The notes under the pieces are model-generated. The model worked only from the letters and a program-made list of their open reading frames with translations, did no database searches and had not been told where the DNA came from. Shown here one piece after another: positions 8,264-16,647 of a stretch of 64,000 bases of DNA. The translations under genes and the position numbers were made by a program. Position 1 is the stretch's first letter. The number at the start of each line of letters is the position of its first letter. Source of the DNA: Piscinibacter gummiphilus (GTDB lineage Bacteria; Pseudomonadota; Gammaproteobacteria; Burkholderiales; Burkholderiaceae_C); contig NZ_CP015118.1 of assembly GCF_002116905.1 (NCBI RefSeq), forward strand, positions 5,518,001 to 5,582,000, written 5' to 3'.

Positions 8264-9136
8264 ATGAAACTGCTGATCCAGCTGGCCGCCGCGTGCGGCG
8301 CCCTCGTGCTGTCCGCGGCCGCCGCCGCGCAGGCCAACCCGTACCAGAAGGGTCCGGACCCCACCGTCTCGGGCCTCGAAGCCGCACGCGGCCCGTTCGC
8401 CGTGGGCCAGACCCGCATCAGCAGCACCGTCTCCGGCTTCGGCGGCGGCACGCTGCACTACCCCACCGCGGCCGGCAGCTACGGGCTGATCGCCGTGGCG
8501 CCGCCGTTCATCGCGCAGTCCTCGTCGATCGGCTGGCTCGGCCCGCGCATCGCGTCGCACGGCTTCGTCGTCGTGATGATCGACGTCAACAGCACGCTCG
8601 ACTTCCCCGAGAGCCGCTCGCGCCAGCAGCTCGCCGCGATCCAGTACGCCATCCAGCAGAGCAGCCGGGCCACGAGCCCGGTCTACAACAAGGTGGACGC
8701 CACGCGCATCGGCGTGTCCGGCCACTCGATGGGCGGCGGCGCCACGCTGCTGACGGCCCGCAACGCCCCGACCAACATCAAGGGTGCCTTCCCGCTCACG
8801 CCGTGGAGCAGCGACAAGAACTTCCGCAGCCTGAGCGTGCCGGCCGGCATCCTCGCGTGCGAGTCGGACACCGTGGCGGCCAACAGCAGCCATTCGAGCG
8901 TGTTCTACAACAGCACGCCGTCGAGCACGCCGAAGGCGTACTACGAGCTGCGCGGCGAGAGCCATTTCTGCCCGCAGTCGGTCTCCAACAACCCGGTCAT
9001 CGGGAAGTACGCGGTGGCCTGGTTCAAGCGCTTCGTCGACAACGACGAACGCTACGCGCCGTTCCTCAGCGGCGCGCTGCCCCAGGCCGACCTCGGCAAC
9101 CGCCGGTTCTCCGAACTGCGCACGAACGGGCTCTGA
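8264..9136 (+). CDS. Secreted PETase-like polyester hydrolase (cutinase-type), copy 1
   Basis: A 290-residue exported alpha/beta-hydrolase of the dienelactone-hydrolase/PETase type. Residues 1-23 form a Sec signal peptide ending in an alanine run. The catalytic triad is Ser155 in GHSMGGG, Asp202 and His234. The oxyanion site has Phe82, and Trp181 (TPWSS) matches the substrate-wobbling Trp of Ideonella PETase. Cys199 and Cys236 flank Asp202 and His234 exactly where PETase has its active-site disulfide; the second, C-terminal disulfide of PETase is absent. The residue before Ser is His, as in thermophilic cutinases, not the Trp of PETase. Start ATG at 8264 has GGAG 10 bases upstream. Polyester or cutin cleavage is inferred from the family. 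Confidence 0.9.
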   Translation: MKLLIQLAAACGALVLSAAAAAQANPYQKGPDPTVSGLEAARGPFAVGQTRISSTVSGFGGGTLHYPTAAGSYGLIAVAPPFIAQSSSIGWLGPRIASHGFVVVMIDVNSTLDFPESRSRQQLAAIQYAIQQSSRATSPVYNKVDATRIGVSGHSMGGGATLLTARNAPTNIKGAFPLTPWSSDKNFRSLSVPAGILACESDTVAANSSHSSVFYNSTPSSTPKAYYELRGESHFCPQSVSNNPVIGKYAVAWFKRFVDNDERYAPFLSGALPQADLGNRRFSELRTNGL

Positions 9137-9166
9137 CAGACAGACCCAGGTTGCGTGAAAACCCTC

Positions 9167-9197
9167 TGAACGAAAACTGAACAACGGTTCATCGTTC
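9167..9197. promoter_or_regulatory. Nested palindromes before the second polyester hydrolase
   Basis: The inner element TGAACAACGGTTCA (9178-9191) has the same TGAAC-N4-GTTCA design as 8188-8201. Around it GAACGA (9168-9173) and TCGTTC (9192-9197) form a second inverted repeat, giving additional half-sites. The element lies 95 bases before the start codon at 9287 and after the stop of copy 1, so the two genes may each have their own regulated promoter. Confidence 0.7.
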
Positions 9198-9286
9198 GTC
9201 TGCCGCCGGACAAGGACGGGCCACGACGCCCTCCGCCGGCGGCCACCCCGGCCGTCGGCCGGGGCGCCCCAGACCAGGAGACAGAG

Positions 9287-10162
9287 ATGAAGACCTTGTT
9301 CCAGGCCGCCGTGCTGTGCGGCGCGATGCTGGCGTCCGCCACCGCCTTCGCCCAGACCAACCCGTACCAGAAGGGCCCTGCCCCTACCGTCGCCAACCTC
9401 GAGGCCGCGCGCGGCTCGTTCGCGGTGAGCTCCACCTCGATCAGCAGCCTGAGCGCCACGGGCTTCGGCGGCGGCTCGCTGCACTACCCCACCGCCGCCG
9501 GCACCTACGGCCTGATCGCCGTGGCCCCACCCTACCTCGCACAGTCGTCGTCCATCGCCTGGCTGGGCCCGCGCCTCGCATCGCACGGCTTCGTCGTCGT
9601 GATGATCGACGTCAACAGCACGCTCGACTTCCCTGAAAGCCGCTCGCGCCAGCAGCTCGCCGCGATCGACTACGCCATCGCCCAGAACGCCCGCCGCACG
9701 AGCCCCATCTACGGCAAGGTCGACACCACCCGCCGCGGCGTCACCGGCCACTCGATGGGCGGCGGCGCGTCCATCCTCACGGCGCGCAACTCCCCGGCCA
9801 ACATCAAGGGCGCCTTCCCGCTCACGCCGTGGAGCAGCGACAAGAACTTCTCGAACCTGCAGGTGCCCACCGGCTACCTCGCGTGCCAGGACGACACGGT
9901 GGCGGGCAACGCCGACCACTCGCTGAACTTCTACAACCGCATGCCGGCCAGCACGCCCAAGGGCTACTACGAGCTGCGCGGCGAGACCCACTTCTGCCCG
10001 CAGAGCACCACCAACAACCCGGTCATCGGCAAGTACCTGGTGGCGTGGATGAAGCGCTTCGTCGACAACGACACCCGCTTCTCGCCGTTCCTGTCGGGCG
10101 CGCTGCCGAACGCCGACCTGTCGTCGGGCCGCTTCTCGGTGCTGCGCACGAGCGGGCTCTGA
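9287..10162 (+). CDS. Secreted PETase-like polyester hydrolase, copy 2
   Basis: A 291-residue paralogue of the preceding gene with the same fold and export signal (cleavage near TAFAQ). Catalytic residues are Ser156 (GHSMGGG), Asp203 and His235; Cys200 and Cys237 again sit where PETase has its active-site disulfide. The oxyanion-hole residue is Tyr83 as in PETase (copy 1 has Phe), Trp182 is kept, and the C-terminal cysteine pair is absent. The long stretch DVNSTLDFPESRSRQQLAAI is identical in the two copies, while the region after Asp203 diverges, which suggests duplication followed by change around the substrate cleft. GGAG 6-9 bases before the ATG supports the start. A strong terminator follows. 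Confidence 0.9.
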   Translation: MKTLFQAAVLCGAMLASATAFAQTNPYQKGPAPTVANLEAARGSFAVSSTSISSLSATGFGGGSLHYPTAAGTYGLIAVAPPYLAQSSSIAWLGPRLASHGFVVVMIDVNSTLDFPESRSRQQLAAIDYAIAQNARRTSPIYGKVDTTRRGVTGHSMGGGASILTARNSPANIKGAFPLTPWSSDKNFSNLQVPTGYLACQDDTVAGNADHSLNFYNRMPASTPKGYYELRGETHFCPQSTTNNPVIGKYLVAWMKRFVDNDTRFSPFLSGALPNADLSSGRFSVLRTSGL

Positions 10163-10193
10163 TGGACTGACCGGCCCCGGAGGGCCGGCGCGA

Positions 10194-10227
10194 GGGGCGC
10201 CTTCCGCGAGGACGGCGCCCCTTTTTT
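10194..10227 (+). terminator. Intrinsic terminator after the polyester-hydrolase pair
   Basis: GGGGCGCC (10194-10201) pairs with GGCGCCCC (10214-10221) and is followed at once by six T residues (10222-10227). This is a textbook Rho-independent terminator on the plus strand, ending the hydrolase transcript. Confidence 0.92.
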
Positions 10228-10255
10228 CACGCACGACCGTGGGTCGCGTTCGTCC

Positions 10256-10672
10256 TCAAGGCACCGCGTCAGGGTCCTCGAACGCCAGCCCTTCGGCCGC
10301 CATCCACTCGCCCGCGGCACGGAAGGCCGCGACCGATGCCGGCACACCGGCGTACGGCGCGACGTGCAGCAACACCTCGCGCAACTCGGCGAGCGTCGCG
10401 CCGTTGTTTATCGCCCCGCGCAGGTGGCCCTTGAGCTCGTTCGTGTGGCCGAGCGCGGCGAGCATCGCCACCGTGCAGAGGCTGCGCTGCTTCAGCTCGA
10501 TCACGCCGCGCTGCCACGTCGCACCCCACGCATGGTCGTTGACCAGCTGCTGCAGCGGCTGAGTGAACGGCGTGGCGGACGACAGCGCGCGGTCGACGAA
10601 GGCGTCGCCCATCACCTGGCGGCGGCGGGATTCGCCCGGGCTGCGGGCGGGAGGGGTGGAGTGGTCGGCCAT
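10256..10672 (-). CDS. Carboxymuconolactone decarboxylase family protein
   Basis: A 138-residue all-helical protein of the CMD/AhpD-like family. The PcaC-type pattern is clear: QRSLCTVAMLAALGH, then ELKGHLRGAINNGAT and EVLLHVAPYAGVPA. It lacks the CxxC redox pair of AhpD, so it resembles the 4-carboxymuconolactone decarboxylase branch. No other protocatechuate genes are nearby, so the true substrate is open. Start ATG at 10672 has GAGCGAGA just upstream; an earlier ATG in the frame would add 16 residues without domain similarity. It is transcribed away from the LacI gene, across a 142-base intergenic region. Confidence 0.88.
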   Translation of the reverse strand: MADHSTPPARSPGESRRRQVMGDAFVDRALSSATPFTQPLQQLVNDHAWGATWQRGVIELKQRSLCTVAMLAALGHTNELKGHLRGAINNGATLAELREVLLHVAPYAGVPASVAAFRAAGEWMAAEGLAFEDPDAVP

Positions 10673-10814
10673 GGGGTCTCGCTCGTGAAGGGAAAAGGGG
10701 GATGCCGAACGATAGCCCAAGCCCTTCGGAGCCCCTTCGGAACCTGGAACCGGTCTCAGGGTATGTCCCGAAGCGCCGTTGAGGGGCGCACCTCATATTG
10801 CCGCACAGCCCATC

Positions 10815-11849
10815 ATGAACACGACCACCCGAGCCACCCTCAACGACGTCGCCCGTGAAGCGGGCGTGAGCCTCGCCACCGTCGACCGCGTGCTGAACAA
10901 GCGCCCCGGCGTACACGCGCGCACGGTGAACCGCGTGGCCGACGCCGTCGCGCGCCTCGGCTACCGCCCCGACCCGTCGGCCGCCCGGCTTGCCCGGCCG
11001 AAGCCGCACCGCGTGTGTTTCGTGCTGCCCGCGGGCAACAACAGCTTCGTCGCGATGCTGCGCGACCAGGTCACCGACAACCTCGGCTGGGCGAGCGACC
11101 ACCGCGTCACGCTCGAGATCGCCGCCGTCGACGTGTTCGACCCGGCCGAACTGGCCGAAGGGCTGCGGTCGACGAAGGGCAACTTCGACACCGTCGTGGT
11201 CGTCGCCCACGACCATCCGCTCGTGCGCGCGGCCATCGACGAACTCGTCGACGCGGGGATGGGCGTCGTCACGCTCGTGTCCGACGCGCCGTCATCGCGC
11301 CGCCACCGCTACGTGGGCATCGACAACGTCGCCGCGGGCCGCACCGCCGCCACGCTGATGGGCCGCTTCCTCGCGGGCCGCCCGGGCGAGGTGGGGGTGG
11401 TGGCCGGCAGCCTCGCGCTGCGCGACCACGCCGAACGCTGGTTCGGCTTCGGCCAGGTCATGGCCTCGGAGTTCCTGCACCTGAAGGTGCTGCCGCCGCT
11501 CGAAGGCAAGGACGACTCGCTGCGCACCGAGCCCCTGATGCGCGAGCTGCTCGCGGCGCACCCGCGGCTGATCGGCCTCTACAGCCTCGGCGCCGGCAAC
11601 CGCGGCATCGCCGCCGCGCTGCGCGAAGCCGACCGCGCGCGCGACGTGGTGTTCGTGGCCCACGAGCTCACGCCGTACGCGCGGCGCGAGCTGCTGTCCG
11701 GCACGATGGACGCCGTCATCAACCAGGACGCCGGCCACGAAGTGCGCTCGGCGCTGCGCCAGGCGCTGTCGCGCCTGACCCGCGAGCCTGTGCTCTCCGA
11801 CCAGGAGCGCATCCGCATCGACATCTACGTCAAGGACAACCTGCCCTGA
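10815..11849 (+). CDS. LacI-family regulator of the sugar/polyol locus
   Basis: A 344-residue LacI/PurR-type regulator. The N-terminal helix-turn-helix TLNDVAREAGVSLATVDRVL with the hinge YRPDPSAARLAR is followed by a periplasmic-binding-protein-like sensor domain (about 65-340). Start ATG at 10815 gives the normal LacI N-terminus. It leads a same-strand series of isomerase, dehydrogenase and ABC importer genes, so it probably responds to the imported sugar or a product. An imperfect inverted repeat GCGCC (10773-10777)/GGCGC (10785-10789) lies in its promoter and may be the operator. Family is certain, ligand unknown. Confidence 0.92.
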   Translation: MNTTTRATLNDVAREAGVSLATVDRVLNKRPGVHARTVNRVADAVARLGYRPDPSAARLARPKPHRVCFVLPAGNNSFVAMLRDQVTDNLGWASDHRVTLEIAAVDVFDPAELAEGLRSTKGNFDTVVVVAHDHPLVRAAIDELVDAGMGVVTLVSDAPSSRRHRYVGIDNVAAGRTAATLMGRFLAGRPGEVGVVAGSLALRDHAERWFGFGQVMASEFLHLKVLPPLEGKDDSLRTEPLMRELLAAHPRLIGLYSLGAGNRGIAAALREADRARDVVFVAHELTPYARRELLSGTMDAVINQDAGHEVRSALRQALSRLTREPVLSDQERIRIDIYVKDNLP

Positions 11850-11892
11850 CGGCCGCCACCCCGCGTCTCTCTCCTCCACAAAAGGAACGACC

Positions 11893-12948
11893 ATGGCCAC
11901 CACCCTGAAGGGCCCCGGCATCTACCTGGCCCAGTTCGCGAGCGATACCGCACCGTTCGACTCCTGGTCCGCCATCACGCGGTGGGCCGGCGAAAAGGGG
12001 TTCGAGGGGGTGCAGATCCCCTCGTGGGACGGCCGCATCTTCGACCTGCGCCGCGCCGCCGAATCGAAGACCTACTGCGACGAGGTGGCGGGCGTGGCGC
12101 GCGAGAACGGCGTCGCGATCACCGAACTCGGCACGCACCTCCAGGGCCAGCTCGTGGCCGTGCACCCCGCCTACGACGAGGCCTTCGATGCCTTCGCACC
12201 GGACGCCGTCAAGGGCAACCCGAAAGCCCGCCAGGCCTGGGCCGTGGAGCAGATGCTGCTGTCGGCGAAGGCGTCCTTCCACCTCGGCCTCACGAGCAAC
12301 GTCAGCTTCCCCGGCGCCCTCGCGTGGCCGTACCTGTACCCGTGGCCGCAGCGCCCCGCCGGCCTGATCGACACCGCGTTCGACGAACTCGCCCGCCGCT
12401 GGCGACCCATCTTCGACGCGTTCGACGAGGCCGGCTGCCACGTGTGCTTCGAGCTGCACCCCGGCGAGGACCTGTTCGACGGCACCACCTTCGAGATGTT
12501 CCTCGAACGCGTGGACAACCACCCGCGCTGCTGCATCAACTACGACCCGTCGCACTTCGTGCTGCAGCAGCTCGATTACCTCGCGTTCATCGACATCTAC
12601 CACTCGCGCATCCAGTCGCTGCACATCAAGGACGCCGAGTTCCGCCCCACCGGCCGCCAGGGTGTGTACTCCGGCTACAGCCCCTGGGTGGAACGCGCGG
12701 GGCGCTTCCGCTCGCTGGGCGACGGACAGGTGGACTTCGGGGCCATCTTCTCGAAGATGGCCCAGTACGACTACCCCGGCTGGGCGGTGCTCGAGTGGGA
12801 GTGCTGCCTCAAGCACCCGGAGGACGGCGCGGCGGAAGGCGCGGCCTTCATCCGCGACCACATCATCCGCGTGACCGGGAAGGCGTTCGACGACTTCGCC
12901 GGCTCGAAACAAGACCCGGCGCAGCTGCGCCGCATGCTGGGACTCTGA
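11893..12948 (+). CDS. Sugar phosphate isomerase/epimerase-like TIM barrel
   Basis: A 351-residue member of the xylose-isomerase-like AP-endonuclease 2 superfamily. Metal-ligand positions are visible: CFELHPGED (about 190-198), INYDPSHF (about 216-223), SLHIKDAEF (about 241-249) and the late glutamate in AVLEWEC (about 297-303). Such enzymes isomerise or epimerise free or phosphorylated sugars, or act on 3-keto sugars, with a divalent metal. It is followed 3 bases later by a Gfo/Idh/MocA dehydrogenase, a pairing typical of inositol and keto-sugar pathways. The exact reaction cannot be read from the sequence. Confidence 0.88.
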   Translation: MATTLKGPGIYLAQFASDTAPFDSWSAITRWAGEKGFEGVQIPSWDGRIFDLRRAAESKTYCDEVAGVARENGVAITELGTHLQGQLVAVHPAYDEAFDAFAPDAVKGNPKARQAWAVEQMLLSAKASFHLGLTSNVSFPGALAWPYLYPWPQRPAGLIDTAFDELARRWRPIFDAFDEAGCHVCFELHPGEDLFDGTTFEMFLERVDNHPRCCINYDPSHFVLQQLDYLAFIDIYHSRIQSLHIKDAEFRPTGRQGVYSGYSPWVERAGRFRSLGDGQVDFGAIFSKMAQYDYPGWAVLEWECCLKHPEDGAAEGAAFIRDHIIRVTGKAFDDFAGSKQDPAQLRRMLGL

Positions 12949-12951
12949 CCC

Positions 12952-14106
12952 ATGGCCACGACCTTCCCTCCCCGCGTGCGGCTCGGCATGGTGGGCGGCG
13001 GCGAAGGCGCCTTCATCGGCGCCGTGCACCGCATCGCCGCCCGGCTCGACGACCACTACACCCTCGTCGCGGGCGCGCTGTCGTCCACCGCCGAGAAGTC
13101 GCTGCGCTCGGGCGCCGCGATCGGCCTCGAACGCACCTACCCCGACTACGAGACGATGGCGCGCGAAGAGGCCGCACGCCCCGACGGCATCGAGGCCGTC
13201 GCCATCGTCACGCCGAACGACCAGCACGCGCCGGCCGCCGAGGCGTTCCTGAAGGCCGGCATCCACGTGATCTGCGACAAGCCCGTCACCACCACGCTGA
13301 AGGATGCGAAGCGCCTGAAGGCGCTGGCGCAGAAGCACGGGCGCCTCTTCGCCGTCACTCACAACTACACCGGCTACCCGATGGTGCGCCACGCGCGCCG
13401 GCTCGTGGCCGACGGTGCGCTCGGCACGCTGAGGGTCGTGCAGGTCGAGTACGCGCAGGAGTGGCTCACCGAGCGGCTCGAGTCCACCGGCCAGAAGCAG
13501 GCCGGCTGGCGCTCCGATCCGAAACGTTCGGGCGCCGGCGGCTGCATCGGCGACATCGGCACGCACGCCTACAACCTCGCCGACTTCATCACCGGCCTGA
13601 CCGTGGAGTCGCTGAGCGCGGAGGTCAGTTCGTTCGTGAAGGGCCGCGTGCTCGACGACAACGTGCAGGTGCAACTGCGCTACGCCGGCGGCGCGCGCGG
13701 CTCGCTGTGGGCCAGCCAGGTGGCCCCGGGCAACGAGAACGGCCTGCGCATCCGCGTGTACGGCAGCAAGGCCGGCCTCGAATGGATGCAGGAACATCCG
13801 AACCAGCTGCGCTTCTCGCCGTTCGGCCAGCCCACGCAGGTCATCTCGCGCGGCACCCCCGCGGCCAGCCCGGACGCGGCCCGCGTGAGCCGCGTGCCGT
13901 CGGGCCACCCCGAGGGCTACCTCGAAGGCTTCGCGAACCTCTACACCGAGATCGCCGCGGCCATCCGCGCCGCGCGCCCGGGGAAGCGGCAGCGGCTCGA
14001 CAAGGCCGTCACGTTCCCCACGATCGACGACGGCATCAAGGGCATGGTGTTCATCGAGACGGCGCTGAAGTCGTCGGCCAAGGACGGGCGCTGGACGAAG
14101 CTCTGA
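12952..14106 (+). CDS. Gfo/Idh/MocA-family oxidoreductase
   Basis: A 384-residue NAD(P)-dependent dehydrogenase. The N-terminal Rossmann domain starts with RLGMVGGGEGAFIG, and the family motif CDKPVTTTLKDA (about 107-118) carries the catalytic Lys region; GGCIGDIGTHAYNL (about 195-208) holds the second active-site segment with the conserved Asp and His. Related enzymes oxidise inositol, glucose at C3 or other cyclic polyols. It is packed between the isomerase (3-base gap) and the transporter ATPase (7-base gap), so it acts on the same imported compound. Substrate unresolved. Confidence 0.9.
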   Translation: MATTFPPRVRLGMVGGGEGAFIGAVHRIAARLDDHYTLVAGALSSTAEKSLRSGAAIGLERTYPDYETMAREEAARPDGIEAVAIVTPNDQHAPAAEAFLKAGIHVICDKPVTTTLKDAKRLKALAQKHGRLFAVTHNYTGYPMVRHARRLVADGALGTLRVVQVEYAQEWLTERLESTGQKQAGWRSDPKRSGAGGCIGDIGTHAYNLADFITGLTVESLSAEVSSFVKGRVLDDNVQVQLRYAGGARGSLWASQVAPGNENGLRIRVYGSKAGLEWMQEHPNQLRFSPFGQPTQVISRGTPAASPDAARVSRVPSGHPEGYLEGFANLYTEIAAAIRAARPGKRQRLDKAVTFPTIDDGIKGMVFIETALKSSAKDGRWTKL

Positions 14107-14113
14107 TCCCGCC

Positions 14114-15598
14114 ATGAGCCTGCACGTCCGCTTCAACGGCATCGTCAAGGACTTCGGTCCGGTGCGCGTGCTGCACGGCGTCAGCTTCGACCTGGAGCCC
14201 GGCCACGTGTACGGCCTGCTGGGCGAAAACGGCGCGGGCAAGTCCACGCTGATGAAGATCCTCTCGGGCTACGAGCAGGCGAGCGGCGGCGAACTCGCGG
14301 TGGCCTCGTCCCCCTGCCGGTTCAAGGACTCGCGCGAGGCCGAGGCCGCGGGCATCGTGCTGATCCACCAGGAGTTCAACCTCGCGGAAGACCTCACCGT
14401 GGCCCAGAACGTGTTCCTCGGCCGCGAACTCCACACCCTCGGCTGGCTCGACGACACGGCGATGCGCGCGGCCACCCGCGAGGCGCTCGCCGAGGTGGGG
14501 CTGCACATCGCCGCCGACACCCCCGTGCGCGACCTGATCGTGGCCGAGAAACAGCTGGTCGAGATCGCCAAGGCGCTGTCGCGCCACGCGCGGCTGCTGG
14601 TGATGGACGAACCCACGGCCACGCTGACCCCCTCCGAGACCGAACGCCTCTTCGGCCTGATCCGCCGCCTGCGCGAGCAGGGCACCACCATCGTCTACAT
14701 CTCGCACAAGCTCGACGAGGTGGAGCGCATCACCGACGAGGTGCTGGTGATGCGCGACGGCCGCTTCGTCACCCGTGCGCCCACGTCCACCCTCACCCGC
14801 CAGCAGATGGCGAACCTGATGGTGGGCCGCGAGCTGGTCGACATGTTCCCGCCGCGCGAGCCGGTGGCCGACGCCCCGCCGCTGCTGCGCGTGCGCGGCC
14901 TCTCGGTGCCGGGCTGGGCGCACGACGTCGCCTTCGACGTGCGGCCCGGCGAGGTGCTCGGCTTCGCCGGCCTCGTGGGCGCCGGCCGCACCGAACTCTT
15001 CGAGGGGTTGCTCGGCTTGCGGCCACGGTCCGGCGGCGAGGTCGAACTCGCAGGCCGCCCCGTGCGTTTCGACAACCCGCGCCAGGCCGCGTCGATGGGC
15101 CTCACATACCTGAGCGAGGACCGCAAGGGCAAGGGCCTGCACCTGCGCCTGTCGCTGTCGGACAACCTCACCCTGATGGACCTCGACCGGCACGCCCGTC
15201 CGTGGCTCGACCTCGCCTCCGAACGGCGCGCGCTCGACCAGGCCATCGCGGGCCACGGCATCCGCACGCGCGACCCGGAGGCGCCGGCCTCGAGCCTGTC
15301 GGGCGGCAACCAGCAGAAGCTCGCGATCGCCAAGGTGCTTCAGCCCGACCCGCGCGTCGTGGTGCTCGACGAACCCACGCGCGGCGTCGACGTGGGCGCC
15401 AAGCGCGACATCTACTTCCTGATCCAGCGGCTCGCGGCGGAAGGCCGCGGGGTCGTCGTCGTGTCGTCCGAACTGATCGAGCTGATCGGCCTGTGCCACC
15501 GCGTGGTGGTGATGCGCGGCGGCCGGGTGTCGGCCACGCTCGACGCGGACCACCTCACCGAAGAGGAACTCATCGCCCATGCCACAGGCACCCACTAG
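14114..15598 (+). CDS. Sugar ABC importer, ATP-binding protein (RbsA/MglA type)
   Basis: A 494-residue protein with two nucleotide-binding domains, as in carbohydrate uptake ABC importers of the CUT2 class. Domain 1 has Walker A GENGAGKSTL (about 37-46) and Walker B LLVMDEPTA; domain 2 has the degenerate first P-loop (GLVGAGRTELF) usual for CUT2 proteins, a signature LSGGNQQK and Walker B VVVLDEPTRG. It powers uptake with the permease and binding protein encoded just downstream. The permease start lies inside its last codons, so translation is coupled. Confidence 0.95.
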   Translation: MSLHVRFNGIVKDFGPVRVLHGVSFDLEPGHVYGLLGENGAGKSTLMKILSGYEQASGGELAVASSPCRFKDSREAEAAGIVLIHQEFNLAEDLTVAQNVFLGRELHTLGWLDDTAMRAATREALAEVGLHIAADTPVRDLIVAEKQLVEIAKALSRHARLLVMDEPTATLTPSETERLFGLIRRLREQGTTIVYISHKLDEVERITDEVLVMRDGRFVTRAPTSTLTRQQMANLMVGRELVDMFPPREPVADAPPLLRVRGLSVPGWAHDVAFDVRPGEVLGFAGLVGAGRTELFEGLLGLRPRSGGEVELAGRPVRFDNPRQAASMGLTYLSEDRKGKGLHLRLSLSDNLTLMDLDRHARPWLDLASERRALDQAIAGHGIRTRDPEAPASSLSGGNQQKLAIAKVLQPDPRVVVLDEPTRGVDVGAKRDIYFLIQRLAAEGRGVVVVSSELIELIGLCHRVVVMRGGRVSATLDADHLTEEELIAHATGTH

Positions 15599-16592
15599 CG
15601 AACTCGCCCCGGTCGCCGACCGCCCGCGCCGCGGGTCGTGGCGCCGCCATGCCGCCGGGCTCGGGCCGGTGCTGGGCCTCGTGCTGCTGTGTTTCGCGGG
15701 CACGCTGCTGAACCCCGACTTCGCCACGTGGGACAACGCGATGAACGTGCTCACGCGCACCGCGTTCATCGGCATCATCGCGGTGGGCATGTGTTTCGTC
15801 ATCACGGCCGGCGGCATCGACCTGTCGGTGGGTTCGATGGCGGCGCTGATCGCGGGCAGCGTGATCCTGCTGATGAACGCGCTGATCCCGCACGTCGCGT
15901 CGCCCGTGGCCATCGTCGCGCTGGGCATGCTGTCGGCGCTCGCGCTCGGCGCGGTGTTCGGCTGGGCCCACGGCATCCTGATCACCAAGGGCCGCATCGA
16001 ACCGTTCATCGTCACGCTGGGCACGCTGGGCATCTTCCGCGCGTTCCTGACGTGGTTCGCCAACGGTGGTGCCATCACGCTCGACGGCAAGCTGTCGGAG
16101 GTCTACAGCCCCGTGTACTACGGCAGCGCGCTCGGCGTGCCGCTGCCCATCTGGGTGTTCGCGCTGGTGGCGGTGGCCGGCCTCGCGATCCTCAACCGCA
16201 CGCGCTACGGCCGCTACGTGCAGGCCATCGGGTCGAACGAGCAGGTGGCGCGCTACGCCGCCGTGGCCGTGGACCGCGTGAAGATCCTCACCTACGTGGG
16301 ACTCGGCGTGTGCGTGGGCATCGCCACGCTGCTGTACGTGCCGCGCCTCGGTTCCGCCTCGCCCACCACCGGGCTGCTGTGGGAGCTGGAGGCCATCGCC
16401 GCGGTGATCGTCGGCGGCACGGCGCTCAAGGGCGGCGAGGGCCGCATCGTGGGCACCGTGGTGGGCGCGGTGCTGCTCTCGGTCATCAGCAACATCCTCA
16501 ACCTCACGAACATCATCAGCGTGTACCTCAACGCGGCGGTGCAGGGCATCGTCATCATCGCGGTGGCCTTCCTGCAGCGCGGACGGCGCTGA
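15579..16592 (+). CDS. Sugar ABC importer, permease (RbsC type)
   Basis: A 337-residue inner-membrane permease of the CUT2 class with about ten hydrophobic helices and the family segment GIDLSVGSMAAL (about 84-95). The later motif AIGSNEQVARYAAV is the cytoplasmic coupling region that docks on the ATPase. It overlaps the ATPase gene by 20 bases. Ribose, xylose, inositol and rare sugars are all transported by this class; the neighbours favour a polyol or rare sugar. Confidence 0.95.
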   Translation: MPQAPTSELAPVADRPRRGSWRRHAAGLGPVLGLVLLCFAGTLLNPDFATWDNAMNVLTRTAFIGIIAVGMCFVITAGGIDLSVGSMAALIAGSVILLMNALIPHVASPVAIVALGMLSALALGAVFGWAHGILITKGRIEPFIVTLGTLGIFRAFLTWFANGGAITLDGKLSEVYSPVYYGSALGVPLPIWVFALVAVAGLAILNRTRYGRYVQAIGSNEQVARYAAVAVDRVKILTYVGLGVCVGIATLLYVPRLGSASPTTGLLWELEAIAAVIVGGTALKGGEGRIVGTVVGAVLLSVISNILNLTNIISVYLNAAVQGIVIIAVAFLQRGRR

Positions 16593-16647
16593 ACCCGGTA
16601 TCCCTCGGCGGCCGGGGCTCGGCCGCGAACATCCTCAGGAGATTGAC

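Noticed and set aside
8085..8264. Longer starts for the TetR gene (8085) and first hydrolase (8207)
   Set aside because: The added residues show no homology or signal-sequence character, whereas the ATG at 8264 has a ribosome-binding site and a proper signal peptide.
10722..10741. CCCTTCGGA repeated 11 bases apart between the CMD and LacI genes
   Set aside because: Only two copies in a GC-rich stretch; cannot be separated from chance, and no link to a gene is evident.
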